Counted from the stretch's first letter, positions 35,609 through 46,201 are shown. The stretch is 64,000 nt of DNA from Paraflavisolibacter caeni (GCF_025628885.1 NZ_JAOTIF010000011.1:62001-126000), one strand, 5' to 3'. The notes: generated by a model not told the origin, from the sequence alone. A program made the numbers and translations.

Positions 35609-38600
35609 TTATGCTGTTGTCTTAGTTTTTACTGGTTCTTTATGCGAAGAAATGAAGTCTTCACCCAACACTTTCTTCCCACCTAAGTCAACCAATACTG
35701 GAGCAGCTACAAATACTGAAGAGTAAATACCAACGGCAACACCGATCAGCATGGCAAATGCAAAGCCACGGGTAACCTCACCACCTACCAGGAACAGGAT
35801 CAGGAGCGTCAGGAACACTGTCAGTGATGTCATAATGGTACGGCTTAGCGTATCATTGATAGCTTTATTAATGATGGTCTCTTTGGTAGCTCCAACCATT
35901 TGCTTGCTGTATTCACGAATTCTGTCAAAGATTACCACGGTATCGTTCATAGAGAAACCGATAACTGTTAATACCGCAGCGATAAAGTGTTGGTCAATCT
36001 CCAGAGGGAATGGCACAACATCTTTTAAGAATGAGAATACGATCAAGGTTACCAGTACGTCGTGCAATAATGAAACGATAGTACCAAGTGAATATCTCCA
36101 GTCGCGGAAGCGAATAAAGATATAAATCGCAATAATCAGCACAGACCAGAACGTAGCCCATTGAGCACCCTTCTTCAAGTCATCGGAAATAGTTGGCAAT
36201 ACTTTAGTTGAACCAAGTACGTGTTGTTGATCAAATTGCTGGTAAGTAAGGTTGGCTGGTAGGTGGTTACCTTTTAAGCCGTCTAAAAGCTTATTTTCAA
36301 CTATAGAGTCAACACCAGGTTTGGTATCATCAATCAGATAGGCTGTAGTGATATCCAGTTGATTGTTTCCTCCGATTGTTTTAATTACCGGACTTTCACC
36401 AAATGCTTTTTCAAGGTCATTTCTAACTTTCTCAACATTTACAGTATGATCAAACTTTACGATGTAGCTGCGACCACCTTTAAATTCAACGCCATAATCA
36501 AATCCGTGAATAAAAGCACCAATACCTAATAATAACACTAAGAGTGAAATCATGTAGGCAATCTTTCTTTTTTCAATGATCTTGAAATTGGCATGTTGGA
36601 ATATACTGCGGGAAATGCCTGTGAAATATGTCAGGTGATGGTTTCTTCTCGTAAAGATGTCAGTTACCCAACGGCTCACCAGGATACCGCAGAAAAGTGA
36701 TAATAACAAACCTATGATCTGTGTAGTGGCAAAGCCTTTCACCGGACCTAAACCAAAAGAAAACAGGATAATGGCTGTTAATAATGTGGTAATGTGACCA
36801 TCAAGCACTGGAGGCAGCGAACGATGATAACCATCTTTTACAGCTTGTTGATAATTCTTGCCTCTTGTCAATTCTTCTTTAATACGCTCGTAAATCAACA
36901 CGTTCGTATCCACTGCCATACCAATAGTCAGTACCAGACCAGCTATACCAGGTGCGGTCAATGTTGCTCCCAATCCTGTTAATACGCCAATCGTAAAGAG
37001 CAGGTTTAAGATCAGGGCAATGTTAGCCACCCAACCGCTGGTGTTATAATAAACCAGCATAAGGATGAAGATCACGATGAAGGAGATCGCAAAGGACATG
37101 ATACCGCCATGGATAGCATCTTTACCCAAAGTAGGTCCAACTACTTGTTCCTGAACGATTTTAGCAGGAGCAGGCAGTTTACCAGCTTTCAGGATGTTGG
37201 AAAGGTCTGTTGATTCTTCCGGGGTAAAGGAACCAGAGATGCTGGAGTTTCCTCCCTCAATTACATCATTTACTCGTGGCGCCGAATAAACAATGTTATC
37301 AAGAACAATGGCAATGAAGCGACCTTTATTAGCACGGGTAAGATCAGCCCATGTGCGGGCACCAGCAGGATTCATCTTCATGCTAACTTCTGGCTGGCCA
37401 GTAGTAGGATTGAAGTCTGAACGGGCTTCAACTACAGCTTCACCTTCCAGCGGCGCCTTTTCTCTGCCTTTAGTTTTCACACCATATAAAGCGACAAAGT
37501 TTGCTTTTTTGTTTTCTTTGTTTGTTTCAGGAATGCCATACATCCAAACTAAATCAGCAGGGAAGTTGGAACTTACTGCAGGATTCTCAAGGTAACTTCT
37601 TACAATTCCTGTATCACGGATAGCAACAAGACCGATTTGACCATTATCAACAGGTTGTCCGGTTTGAGGATTTACCATGAAGCTGATATATTGCCATAAT
37701 GTTTTTCTGCTGGCAGTATCTTCTTTAACTTTTGGAGCTGCAGCTGTTTTTTGGCCTAGTTCTTCAGAGAGACGGCCGGCTGCAGTATCTTTTTTGCTGG
37801 TATCAGCACTTGTCGTAGTATCAGTTTTTGCTGTTGTTGTATCAGCTTCTGGTGCTTTTACACTTTTTCCGCCCATTAAAGAATTGAAAGCTTCATCCGC
37901 TTTTCCAATGCTTGGAGCGATTTCACTGATGTTATACACTTCCCAAAACTGAAGATTGGCTGAAGATTGTAAATACTTGCGAACACGCTCCTGATCTTGA
38001 ATACCAGGCAGTTCTACAGTAATAATACCACGTTCACGATCTGGATTAATGTTAGGCTGAGCAACTCCAAACTGGTCAATCCGGGTACGTAATACGCGGA
38101 ATGTACGATCAAATGCATCATTTGCTTCCTGGCGGATTTGGCTAATTACTTTATTATCCGAATCAGTGATTTTAATTTTATCCTGTCCGGCAGTGGCAAA
38201 CAAGGAAGCCAGTCGGCTATTGGGAGCAATCTTTTTGTATTCTTCAGCAAAAAGAGTAACAAAGTCGGCATTGCTGTTGGCTTTACGCAGGTTGGCATTT
38301 TCCAGAGCTTTCAGGAAGTTAGGATCTTTTGAGTTGTTCGCCATAGAGCGAAGCAAACCAGACAACTCAACTTCCATCGTTACGTTAATGCCCCCTTGGA
38401 GGTCAAGACCAAGGTTTAATTCATTTTCTTTGGCCTGCTGATAAGAGATAGGCCCTTGGATTCCGTAGTGAACAGTTTCATCTTTAGTGCTGTCCAACAA
38501 TCTTTTCAGGCGCTCTTTGAATGCCAGTTCTTTTGTAGTGGAGTCAGCATTAGGGAAATTTGCGGAAACAAATTGGTTTGCCTTTGCTTCCATCTTGTTT

Positions 38601-38695
38601 TCATGACTACGTACTACCCATGTGAATGAGAGTTCGTAGATAGAATAGAGGATTAATAGAACAGTGAAAAATCGGACCAGGCCTTTCAATTGCAT
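35609..38695 (-). CDS. secDF: SecD-SecF fusion protein (protein translocase subunit SecDF)
   Basis: A 1028-residue fusion, the normal Bacteroidota arrangement. The SecD half contains the first helix, the periplasmic P1 domain with ELNLGLDLQGGINVTMEVEL, and the membrane block IAGLVLTIGMAVDTNVLIYE. The SecF half starts near residue 700 (GFDYGVEFKGGRSYIVKFD) and has its own six-helix block with VIGFSMNDTVVIFDRIREYS. Together they use the proton gradient to help pull proteins through SecYEG. Residues about 280-325 form an unusual low-complexity insert rich in Thr, Asp, Lys and Ala. It has its own promoter and terminator. Confidence 0.97.
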   Translation of the reverse strand: MQLKGLVRFFTVLLILYSIYELSFTWVVRSHENKMEAKANQFVSANFPNADSTTKELAFKERLKRLLDSTKDETVHYGIQGPISYQQAKENELNLGLDLQGGINVTMEVELSGLLRSMANNSKDPNFLKALENANLRKANSNADFVTLFAEEYKKIAPNSRLASLFATAGQDKIKITDSDNKVISQIRQEANDAFDRTFRVLRTRIDQFGVAQPNINPDRERGIITVELPGIQDQERVRKYLQSSANLQFWEVYNISEIAPSIGKADEAFNSLMGGKSVKAPEADTTTAKTDTTTSADTSKKDTAAGRLSEELGQKTAAAPKVKEDTASRKTLWQYISFMVNPQTGQPVDNGQIGLVAIRDTGIVRSYLENPAVSSNFPADLVWMYGIPETNKENKKANFVALYGVKTKGREKAPLEGEAVVEARSDFNPTTGQPEVSMKMNPAGARTWADLTRANKGRFIAIVLDNIVYSAPRVNDVIEGGNSSISGSFTPEESTDLSNILKAGKLPAPAKIVQEQVVGPTLGKDAIHGGIMSFAISFIVIFILMLVYYNTSGWVANIALILNLLFTIGVLTGLGATLTAPGIAGLVLTIGMAVDTNVLIYERIKEELTRGKNYQQAVKDGYHRSLPPVLDGHITTLLTAIILFSFGLGPVKGFATTQIIGLLLSLFCGILVSRWVTDIFTRRNHHLTYFTGISRSIFQHANFKIIEKRKIAYMISLLVLLLGIGAFIHGFDYGVEFKGGRSYIVKFDHTVNVEKVRNDLEKAFGESPVIKTIGGNNQLDITTAYLIDDTKPGVDSIVENKLLDGLKGNHLPANLTYQQFDQQHVLGSTKVLPTISDDLKKGAQWATFWSVLIIAIYIFIRFRDWRYSLGTIVSLLHDVLVTLIVFSFLKDVVPFPLEIDQHFIAAVLTVIGFSMNDTVVIFDRIREYSKQMVGATKETIINKAINDTLSRTIMTSLTVFLTLLILFLVGGEVTRGFAFAMLIGVAVGIYSSVFVAAPVLVDLGGKKVLGEDFISSHKEPVKTKTTA

Positions 38696-38717
38696 ACACA
38701 GTATTTTTTAAGAGGGG

Positions 38718-38725
38718 CAAATATA
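38718..38725 (-). promoter_or_regulatory. Candidate -7 element (TATATTTG) for secDF
   Basis: Exact TAnnTTTG match on the minus strand, 22 bases upstream of the secDF ATG. Confidence 0.5.
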
Positions 38726-38890
38726 GTTTTTTCAGATTACATTCCTTTCTTAAATAACAACCCTTTTAGAGAGTAAAATGAGCCTCCATAACGGGATTTA
38801 TAGATCTAAATAAAGTATTTATAGATGAAATCCTGCTGACTTGACCACGAATCTGGTCCCTGCTGATAAAAATCATAATTCTAAACTCCT

Positions 38891-38898
38891 TAATTTTG
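38891..38898 (+). promoter_or_regulatory. Candidate -7 element (TAATTTTG) for the aminotransferase
   Basis: Exact TAnnTTTG match 19 bases before the start at 38918. The promoter region is shared with the divergent secDF gene. Confidence 0.45.
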
Positions 38899-38917
38899 CC
38901 CCCCAAAAATTACCTCA

Positions 38918-40111
38918 ATGGAAATCTCATCGCTGTTAAAACGTTTTAACGAACCCGAAACCCTGAAAATGGCCAAATTGGGCCGTGAATTGCGGGCTCA
39001 GGGACATGATGTAATTGATCTGAGTGTTGGTGAACCAGATTTTGATGTGCCAGCACATATTAAAGAAGCTGCAAAAAAGGCTATTGATGACAATTGGAGC
39101 CATTATTCTCCGGTTCCTGGCTATCCTGATCTTCGGGAAGCTGTTTGTCATAAGTTGAAGAGAGATAATAATCTTGACTATACAATTGAAAATATCGTAG
39201 TTTCAACAGGCGCAAAACAAAGCCTTGCAAATGTCATCTTGAGTATTGTTGACGAAGGCGATGAGGTGATCATTCCCACTCCTTACTGGGTAACCTATGC
39301 GGCTCTTGTGCAAATTGCCAGGGGTGAGGTAGTTGAAATCAAATCAAGCCTTAAAAGCGGGTATAAAATTACGCCAAAGGAACTTGAGGCTGCCATTACT
39401 CCAAAAACTAAGGCTTTTATGTTCTCTTCTCCTTGCAACCCTAGTGGTTCCATCTATTCTAAAGAAGAGCTGGAAGGTTTGGCCGAAGTATTCCGGAAAT
39501 ACCCCAATATCTATATCATTTCCGATGAAATTTATGAATACATCAACTATGTAGGCGATCATACCAGCATTGCCGAATTGGATGGTATGAAAGAAAGAAC
39601 CATTGTTGTAAATGGTTTGAGTAAAGGTTTTGCCATGACAGGATGGCGTCTTGGTTATATCGCTGCACCTAAAGATGTTGCCAAGGCTTGTGAGAAGCTC
39701 CAGGGTCAATTTACAAGCGGTACCAACTCTGTTGCTCAAAAAGCTGGTGTGGTTGCCTTAACTGCACCCTTGGATGCTACTATAGAAATGGTAAAAGAGT
39801 TCGAACGTCGTAAAAACCGTATCGTTGAATTGTTAGGTAAAATCGATGGCCTGGAATTGGCTATGCCTGATGGAGCTTTCTATGCGTTTCCAAGAGTAGA
39901 TGCTTATTTTGGTAAGAAAGCAGAAAACGGTGACGTGATCAATAATGCTGATGATCTTTGTATGTACCTTTTGAATACGGCTCATGTATCTTCCGTAACA
40001 GGTTCTGCATTCGGCAATAATGAGTGCATTCGCTTTTCTTATGCCAATAACATGAATAATATTGAAAAAGCTATGGCGCGCATAGCTGACGCATTAGCAA
40101 AGTTGAAATAG
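38918..40111 (+). CDS. PLP-dependent aspartate/aromatic aminotransferase (class I fold, AspB type)
   Basis: A 397-residue pyridoxal-phosphate enzyme. Lys236 in NGLSKGFAMTGWRLGYIAAP is the cofactor lysine. The other conserved parts are DLSVGEPDFDVP near the N-terminus, the SPCNPSGSIYSKEEL loop with the Asn that binds PLP, and SDEIYEYINY with its Asp-Tyr pair. Members transaminate aspartate with 2-oxoglutarate, and some also act on aromatic amino acids or prephenate. The exact substrate range cannot be read from the sequence. Confidence 0.94.
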   Translation: MEISSLLKRFNEPETLKMAKLGRELRAQGHDVIDLSVGEPDFDVPAHIKEAAKKAIDDNWSHYSPVPGYPDLREAVCHKLKRDNNLDYTIENIVVSTGAKQSLANVILSIVDEGDEVIIPTPYWVTYAALVQIARGEVVEIKSSLKSGYKITPKELEAAITPKTKAFMFSSPCNPSGSIYSKEELEGLAEVFRKYPNIYIISDEIYEYINYVGDHTSIAELDGMKERTIVVNGLSKGFAMTGWRLGYIAAPKDVAKACEKLQGQFTSGTNSVAQKAGVVALTAPLDATIEMVKEFERRKNRIVELLGKIDGLELAMPDGAFYAFPRVDAYFGKKAENGDVINNADDLCMYLLNTAHVSSVTGSAFGNNECIRFSYANNMNNIEKAMARIADALAKLK

Positions 40112-40161
40112 TTAGGGTATTATCAGTAGAATTAAATCTTTGGTTTGGTTATAATATTAAA

Positions 40162-40188
40162 AACCTCCTGAAAAGGAGGTTTTTTTCT
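40162..40188 (+). terminator. Rho-independent terminator after the aminotransferase
   Basis: Stem aacctcct / aggaggtt with a gaaa loop, flanked by A's on the left and T7 on the right. It could also act on the opposing coaE transcript. Confidence 0.9.
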
Positions 40189-40258
40189 GCTGAATGTGTT
40201 TAAGGTTGGTTATTCAGCTAACACCAAATGTAAGCTATGGCCAAAATATTTCGCTATA

Positions 40259-40849
40259 TTATTTATTAGTAAGACTTAGAAGTGTTTTGTGGAGTTCTAA
40301 GATTTGTGGTATTACCAGTTTCTGTTCATTATTCTCTATAATAAAATCACAAAGACGCATCTTTATTCCCTCGTCTATCTGCTTATTCATCCGCGCCAAC
40401 ACTTCTTCCCGGCTTACGCCGTCTCGGTCCATGACTCTTTTGATACGAAGGTGTTTGGGCGTACTGATGCCAATCACATAATCCAGGCCAGCCACTGAAC
40501 CACTCTCAAATAGTAGGGCAGCTTCCTTAATTACATAGGGCGCTGTTTGTTGTTCCATCCATTGTTGGGCATCTTTTATGGTTAGTGGGTGTACGAGTTT
40601 ATTGAGAAGTTGTAGCTTTTGAGCGTCATTAAAAACAATTGCCGCTAGTTTTTGGCGATTGATCTGGTCCCCTGTATAAATATCCTCACCAAAATGTTTT
40701 TTCATGCTTTCCATTAATTCTTTATTGGTGTGATACAACCTTTTGGAGACGGCATCTGCATAATAAACAGGTACGTTCAATAGTTCAAAGACTTTTGCAA
40801 TTGTAGTTTTCCCGGAACCAATTCCTCCGGTTAGACCAATTTTTAACAT
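40259..40849 (-). CDS. coaE: Dephospho-CoA kinase
   Basis: A 196-residue P-loop kinase for the last step of coenzyme A biosynthesis. The N-terminal MLKIGLTGGIGSGKTTIAKV holds the Walker A loop, followed by the conserved VPVYYADAVSKRLY with the acceptor Asp. The family's AALLFESGSVAGLDYVIGIS region is present. Although in the minus-strand nusB cluster, a terminator and an exact TAACTTTG promoter element separate it from yajC, so it may be independently expressed. Confidence 0.95.
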   Translation of the reverse strand: MLKIGLTGGIGSGKTTIAKVFELLNVPVYYADAVSKRLYHTNKELMESMKKHFGEDIYTGDQINRQKLAAIVFNDAQKLQLLNKLVHPLTIKDAQQWMEQQTAPYVIKEAALLFESGSVAGLDYVIGISTPKHLRIKRVMDRDGVSREEVLARMNKQIDEGIKMRLCDFIIENNEQKLVIPQILELHKTLLSLTNK

Positions 40850-40868
40850 AAGAAGATCTGTTGATGAT

Positions 40869-40876
40869 CAAAGTTA
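40869..40876 (-). promoter_or_regulatory. Candidate -7 element (TAACTTTG) for coaE
   Basis: Exact TAnnTTTG match on the minus strand, 19 bases upstream of the coaE start codon. Confidence 0.45.
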
Positions 40877-40928
40877 AATTTGTCAGGTACGGTATTTAAT
40901 CCGTAAGCTAATACTGTAATTGTATAGA

Positions 40929-40963
40929 AATAAAAAGGGAAGTGTTGTTTGTACACTTCCCTT
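40929..40963 (-). terminator. Rho-independent terminator after yajC (minus strand)
   Basis: Stem aagggaagtgt / acacttccctt with a short loop; on the minus strand it is followed by a T-rich run. It lies between yajC and coaE. Confidence 0.8.
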
Positions 40964-40984
40964 AAATATAATTATAATACAGCA

Positions 40985-41311
40985 TTATTTAGTTGCAACT
41001 GGTGCTGTAGTTCCCTTGTTTAACTGGTTGGTCCACTCCATTGAAATCGCACTTTTTTCGATCTTGATGTAGCTACCTGGGCTCACTTCTAGATTAATGG
41101 TGCCATCCTCGTTTAGATTGTTCACCTTTCCATGGATCCCAGCTATAGTTACTACTTTATCACCTTTTTGAAGGTTATCGATAAATGTTTTTTGCTGCTT
41201 TGCTTTTTTCGCCTGAGGACGGATAAAAAACAGCCAGAAAACAACGATCATCAAACCTAAAAAGATGAATTGGAATCCGCCACCCCCTGGTGCTGATTGT
41301 AATAAATACAT
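40985..41311 (-). CDS. yajC: Preprotein translocase subunit YajC
   Basis: A 108-residue protein with one N-terminal membrane helix (about 14-33, FQFIFLGLMIVVFWLFFIRP) followed by the YajC signature QAKKAKQQKTFIDNLQKGDK and VVTIAGIHGKV. It associates with SecDF at the translocon. The N-terminal Gly-rich PGGGGF before the helix is common in Bacteroidota. It lies 27 bases downstream of the DUF1573 gene, so they are probably cotranscribed. Confidence 0.96.
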   Translation of the reverse strand: MYLLQSAPGGGGFQFIFLGLMIVVFWLFFIRPQAKKAKQQKTFIDNLQKGDKVVTIAGIHGKVNNLNEDGTINLEVSPGSYIKIEKSAISMEWTNQLNKGTTAPVATK

Positions 41312-41338
41312 GTTGTGAATGATTAAATGAATAAAAAT

Positions 41339-41776
41339 TTATTGGACTACTTCTACTCTGAAGTTTAATTGGTGATAAGTACTATTTACCGTGTTGGCTA
41401 AAACGGATATCATTTTATTATGTTCGCCTTCACTTTGATTATTGCTGTCAAACTTTCCTTTGATAACACTTTCTTCCCCTGGAGCTATTGGCTCTTCTGG
41501 TTTTTCAGCAACTGTACATCCGCAGCCAGGGCGAACTTCCTGTATAATCAGGGGCTTTTTACCGATATTTTTAAAACGCCAGGTAATCTCTACTACCTGG
41601 CCTTTTTTCACTTTACCAATATTCTGGCTCATCGAATCTAGCCATTGAATAGCGGTAAAATTAGCAGAGTCTGCAATAGCATTAGTTGTCGAGGGAGCAG
41701 AATTGGTGGTTTTGGAATCAGTTTGATTGCAGGCGAATAAAACTGAAACAGCAAATGCCAGGATAAGTGGTCGCAT
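41339..41776 (-). CDS. DUF1573 lipoprotein
   Basis: A 145-residue protein with a lipobox (SVLFAC, Cys16) and an immunoglobulin-like DUF1573 domain (about 50-140). Conserved parts include FKNIGKKPLIIQEVRPGCGC and PGEESVIKGKFDSNNQSE. It is predicted to sit on a membrane facing the periplasm. In Bacteroidota it is commonly found between nusB and yajC, as here. The molecular role is unknown. Confidence 0.92.
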   Translation of the reverse strand: MRPLILAFAVSVLFACNQTDSKTTNSAPSTTNAIADSANFTAIQWLDSMSQNIGKVKKGQVVEITWRFKNIGKKPLIIQEVRPGCGCTVAEKPEEPIAPGEESVIKGKFDSNNQSEGEHNKMISVLANTVNSTYHQLNFRVEVVQ

Positions 41777-41799
41777 ATAAAAAAATATTATTAGCCGTG

Positions 41800-41807
41800 C
41801 AAAAGTA
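41800..41807 (-). promoter_or_regulatory. Candidate -7 element (TACTTTTG) for DUF1573-yajC
   Basis: Exact TAnnTTTG match on the minus strand, 23 bases upstream of the DUF1573 start; it overlaps the 44-base gap after nusB. Confidence 0.45.
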
Positions 41808-41820
41808 ATAGAATCCTTGT

Positions 41821-42747
41821 TTATGCTTTTCTAAAATCAGTTTTGTGCAACTTACCTTGCTGTACCAGTTCCTTATGGATATTATCGAGAATTCCATTTA
41901 CAAACTGTCCGCTTTGTTGTGTGCTGTATTCCTTCGCCAGGTCTATGTATTCATTAATACTAACTTTTGGAGGAATGGTATCGAAATAAAGGAATTCTGC
42001 AACACCCATCTTCATGATGATCATATCGAGAATGGCGATCCGCTCGGCATCCCAGTTTTTGAGTTTAGGAACAATCAATTCTTCAAGGTGTTCAGACTTT
42101 TCTGTAACAGTTTGCAGCAAACTTTTGGCAAACTGCATTTTGTCTGGTGATACAATTTCGCGGAAATTTAATGATCCTGGCTTATGTATATAGCTCTTCA
42201 GCAGTTGAATAACCATGTCTGAATCATCATTCCAGTTAATAAAAAGTTCATCCATATGCGCTTCAAACAATTCACTTGGAAGCAATAATTCTTCTAAAAT
42301 AAAATCTAATATGGCCTTTTCATCTTGGTTATTTCTTTCTGGCGTCGAAATGTACTTTTTATATTCAGGCGTCTCACACAACTGCACATAAAACTTTCGA
42401 ACCAATTCCTTGTCTAGCTTTTGCTGTGGTTTTATCGTTCCCAGGAGGGCTCCATAAGATACATCCTCCTTGATACGCCATATAATTTCATTGCCTGAAA
42501 TTTTGGTATTGACATTGAGGTCCTCATTACTTGGAAGATGCTTTGAGGAACGAACAAATGCATCAGTTTCTGCATATGCCGGGATTTCAGTGAAAAAGTG
42601 AATGAGGTAGACTAGTAATTCCGTAGATTGATCAAAATGCTTTTGCAGTAGTCTGGCCGGCTCTCCAGGTTTAACTTCCTGTTCCAGGGTGGCTATCGTA
42701 TATAGTGCCTGCATCACCTTCACCCTTATATTTCTTCTGCTAATCAT
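41821..42747 (-). CDS. nusB: Transcription antitermination factor NusB (long Bacteroidota form)
   Basis: A 308-residue protein. The NusB fold is at the C-terminal half (about 175-300), with NWDAERIAILDMIIMKMGVA and the characteristic NEYIDLAKEYSTQQSGQFVN. The N-terminal ~170 residues are an extension absent from E. coli NusB (about 140 residues) but usual in Bacteroidota; the start MISRRNIRVKVMQALYTI carries an RNA-binding-type basic patch. NusB joins NusE (S10) at boxA to antiterminate rRNA transcription. Confidence 0.95.
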   Translation of the reverse strand: MISRRNIRVKVMQALYTIATLEQEVKPGEPARLLQKHFDQSTELLVYLIHFFTEIPAYAETDAFVRSSKHLPSNEDLNVNTKISGNEIIWRIKEDVSYGALLGTIKPQQKLDKELVRKFYVQLCETPEYKKYISTPERNNQDEKAILDFILEELLLPSELFEAHMDELFINWNDDSDMVIQLLKSYIHKPGSLNFREIVSPDKMQFAKSLLQTVTEKSEHLEELIVPKLKNWDAERIAILDMIIMKMGVAEFLYFDTIPPKVSINEYIDLAKEYSTQQSGQFVNGILDNIHKELVQQGKLHKTDFRKA

Positions 42748-43098
42748 AGAACTGTTTAAGCCGGCGAAGATAGTAAAGTTTAGGGTTTATTGGGTTGAGG
42801 TTTCTAGTTTGCTCTGACACCTGGGAAGGAAACTGATACATACCAACTGCCAGAAAATGGCATGCGTCTGCTATATTTGGGAATTTTTTAATCAATTGTG
42901 GGTGAACTGAAAATTTGACACAAACACTGAACTTTTTTTCTCCTTTTGTGCTTTCTTTTTTTCTAAAAGCATTGTTAATGGCTGAAAACTGAAATTTTTT
43001 CCGTTTCTGGTGCGCTGGCATAATTATCGTTTACCTTTGGCCGTCCCTGCTCAAGGGTGATTATAATCATTTCACTTAAAAACTAAAATCACATACGT
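42748..43098. other. groES upstream region
   Basis: 351 bases between nusB (minus) and groES (plus). It holds an exact TAnnTTTG at 43032-43039 and another at 42872-42879, but no CIRCE inverted repeat (TTAGCACTC-N9-GAGTGCTAA) was found. No gene is supported here; a minus-strand frame covering part of it has no recognisable product. Confidence 0.6.
43032..43039 (+). promoter_or_regulatory. Candidate -7 element (TACCTTTG) for groES-groEL
   Basis: Exact TAnnTTTG match 59 bases before the groES ATG. No clear upstream TTG box was found at 17-23 bases. Confidence 0.5.
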
Positions 43099-43380
43099 AT
43101 GGCTAACAAACTGAATGTTACCCCTCTGCACGACAGAGTGATCGTGAAACCGGCTGCTGCAGAAGAAAAGACTGCCGGTGGTATCATTATTCCTGACACA
43201 GCTAAAGAAAAACCGCAGCGTGGTACTGTAATTGCCGCTGGTCCTGGTAAAAAAGATGAGCCTGTTACCGTAAAGGAAGGCGACATTGTATTGTATGGCA
43301 AGTATGCTGGAACTGAGATCTCCATCGAAGGTGAAGATTTCCTGATCATGAGAGAAAGTGACATTCTGGCAATAGTGTAA
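43099..43380 (+). CDS. groES: Co-chaperonin GroES
   Basis: A 93-residue GroES. It starts with a short Bacteroidota extension and then [20 protein letters not shown], with the mobile loop [11 protein letters not shown]-type segment here as [15 protein letters not shown]. The dome sequence [20 protein letters not shown] is typical. GroES caps GroEL during protein folding. groEL follows after 95 bases. Confidence 0.98.
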   Translation: MANKLNVTPLHDRVIVKPAAAEEKTAGGIIIPDTAKEKPQRGTVIAAGPGKKDEPVTVKEGDIVLYGKYAGTEISIEGEDFLIMRESDILAIV

Positions 43381-43425
43381 ATTAAACTTCGCAAACGGAG
43401 TTGAATGAGCTTTCATTAGGATTGA

Positions 43426-45110
<1,685 letters not shown>

Positions 45111-45136
45111 TTCAGCAACTTTACAAGTTAAATTGA

Positions 45137-45167
45137 TAAAAAGCCCCACTTTTAGGTGGGGCTTTTT
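45137..45167 (+). terminator. Rho-independent terminator after groEL
   Basis: Stem aagccccac / gtggggctt with a five-base loop, followed by T5. It lies 27 bases beyond the groEL stop. Confidence 0.92.
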
Positions 45168-45430
45168 CATATCCATGCCTGAAAGGAAGATAATTTGTTA
45201 AATTTATCATACTTATTATATGTATCTTATTCATTTTCTTTTCTGGTCAGGTTTTTGTCACTTTTTTGCTTCCCTCAACCAAATTGTTGAATCCAAAATC
45301 ATGACCTATGTTAGTGAGAATCTTTTCATGGCTCAAGAATCAGCTCAACAGGCGCAAGACTAAGCGAAATCAGAAGTTTAATCCGGATAACCCATTTTTG
45401 ATACAATAGCTTTTATTTTTAAATAATCTT
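45168..45430. other. Spacer downstream of groEL, no gene seen
   Basis: About 260 AT-rich bases between the groEL terminator and the candidate small RNA. No frame, repeat or RNA could be supported. Its right end may carry the promoter of the RNA at 45432. Confidence 0.5.
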
Positions 45431-45431
45431 T

Positions 45432-45600
45432 GTTAAATTCGTAAAGCAAGTTTTTTGATGGAATCCTTTTCCTTTTAACCTGTTAATCTTTCCGGGAAAA
45501 ACCTGGTATCCTGTCTGGAAAGTATGCCAAGTATGGTATTCGGGTTGAAGCCATCTGTTTGAATTTATTTGAACCCCCTTTTAATACTGGGGGTTTTTTA
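45432..45600 (+). ncRNA. Candidate structured small RNA with its own terminator (6S-like?)
   Basis: About 165 bases with nested complementarity: outer stem taaattc (45434-45440) with gaattta (45561-45567), then gatgg/ccatc with aatcc pairing to gggtt, then an inner ctttcc (45488-45493) with ggaaag (45517-45522). It ends in a classical terminator (aaccccc/gggggtt plus T6, 45572-45600). No protein frame longer than about 40 codons is convincing. A long rod with internal bulges suggests a 6S-like RNA, but this is a structural guess. Confidence 0.4.
45572..45600 (+). terminator. Rho-independent terminator at the end of the small RNA
   Basis: Stem aaccccc / gggggtt with a 10-base loop and a T6 run. 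No protein gene lies in the 460 bases upstream, so it most likely ends a non-coding transcript. Confidence 0.85.
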
Positions 45601-45673
45601 TCATCAATATGCACACATTGGATAAGCGTGAAATGGATGGTGACTTAACAAAATATTGTTTTACGCATAGTCA

Positions 45674-45701
45674 TTGTCGTTAAAAAGAAATACTATATTT
45701 A
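45674..45701 (+). promoter_or_regulatory. Candidate promoter for the RRM protein gene
   Basis: TTG at 45674-45676 and TATATTTA at 45694-45701 with 17 bases between them, near the Bacteroidota TTG-N17-23-TAnnTTTG consensus (one mismatch). It predicts a leader of about 120 bases before the RRM gene, a length seen for cold-induced RNA-binding proteins. Confidence 0.4.
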
Positions 45702-45829
45702 CATAGCAAGTTTGAGCCTCGCATTTAGTAAAGCGTATAATTAATCTGTTAAGTTATCTTCTACTCATTAGTTGCCTTTTCTTTCCTGCCTCGACTCAGA
45801 TGCATTTTTTAATTGATTAAAATCTAAGC

Positions 45830-46135
45830 ATGAACATTTACGTTTCTAATTTAAGCTTCAACATTCAGGATGAAGACTTACAACAATTTTTCTCCGAATA
45901 TGGCGAAGTAACTTCTGCCAAAGTAATTAACGACAAATTCACTGGAAAGAGCCGTGGATTTGGTTTCGTTGAAATGCCAGACAAAGCAGCAGCTCAAAAA
46001 GCTATTGCTGAGTTAGATGGAGGTACCGTTGATGGAAGAACGATCAAAGTTGTTGAAGCAAAGCCTAGAGAAGACAGACCTCAAAAAGGTGGTTTTCGCG
46101 GAAATGGCGGCGGTTTCAACAAAAATCGTTGGTAA
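45830..46135 (+). CDS. RRM-domain RNA-binding protein
   Basis: A 101-residue protein: one RNA-recognition motif (about 1-80) with RNP2 (IYVSNL) and RNP1 (KSRGFGFV), followed by a Gly/Arg-rich tail ending in GGGFNKNRW. Such small RRM proteins are common in Bacteroidota and often respond to cold; they bind single-stranded RNA. A long leader and a near-perfect bidirectional hairpin downstream fit post-transcriptional control (inference). Confidence 0.95.
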   Translation: MNIYVSNLSFNIQDEDLQQFFSEYGEVTSAKVINDKFTGKSRGFGFVEMPDKAAAQKAIAELDGGTVDGRTIKVVEAKPREDRPQKGGFRGNGGGFNKNRW

Positions 46136-46149
46136 GATATTGCAATGAT

Positions 46150-46190
46150 AACAACCAAAAGCCCCGGATTTCCGGGGCTTTTGGTTGTTA
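46150..46190. terminator. Bidirectional terminator between convergent genes
   Basis: Perfect arms of about 20 bases (taacaaccaaaagccccgga and its complement) around a tt centre. GC-rich inner stem with AT-rich outer part; both strands carry T-rich flanks, so it should stop the RRM and the opposing transcripts. Confidence 0.9.
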
Positions 46191-46201
46191 TAGACTTCTG
46201 G

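Noticed and set aside
42748-43098. A CIRCE operator before groES
   Set aside because: The TTAGCACTC-N9-GAGTGCTAA inverted repeat is not present in the region, so HrcA control is not supported here.
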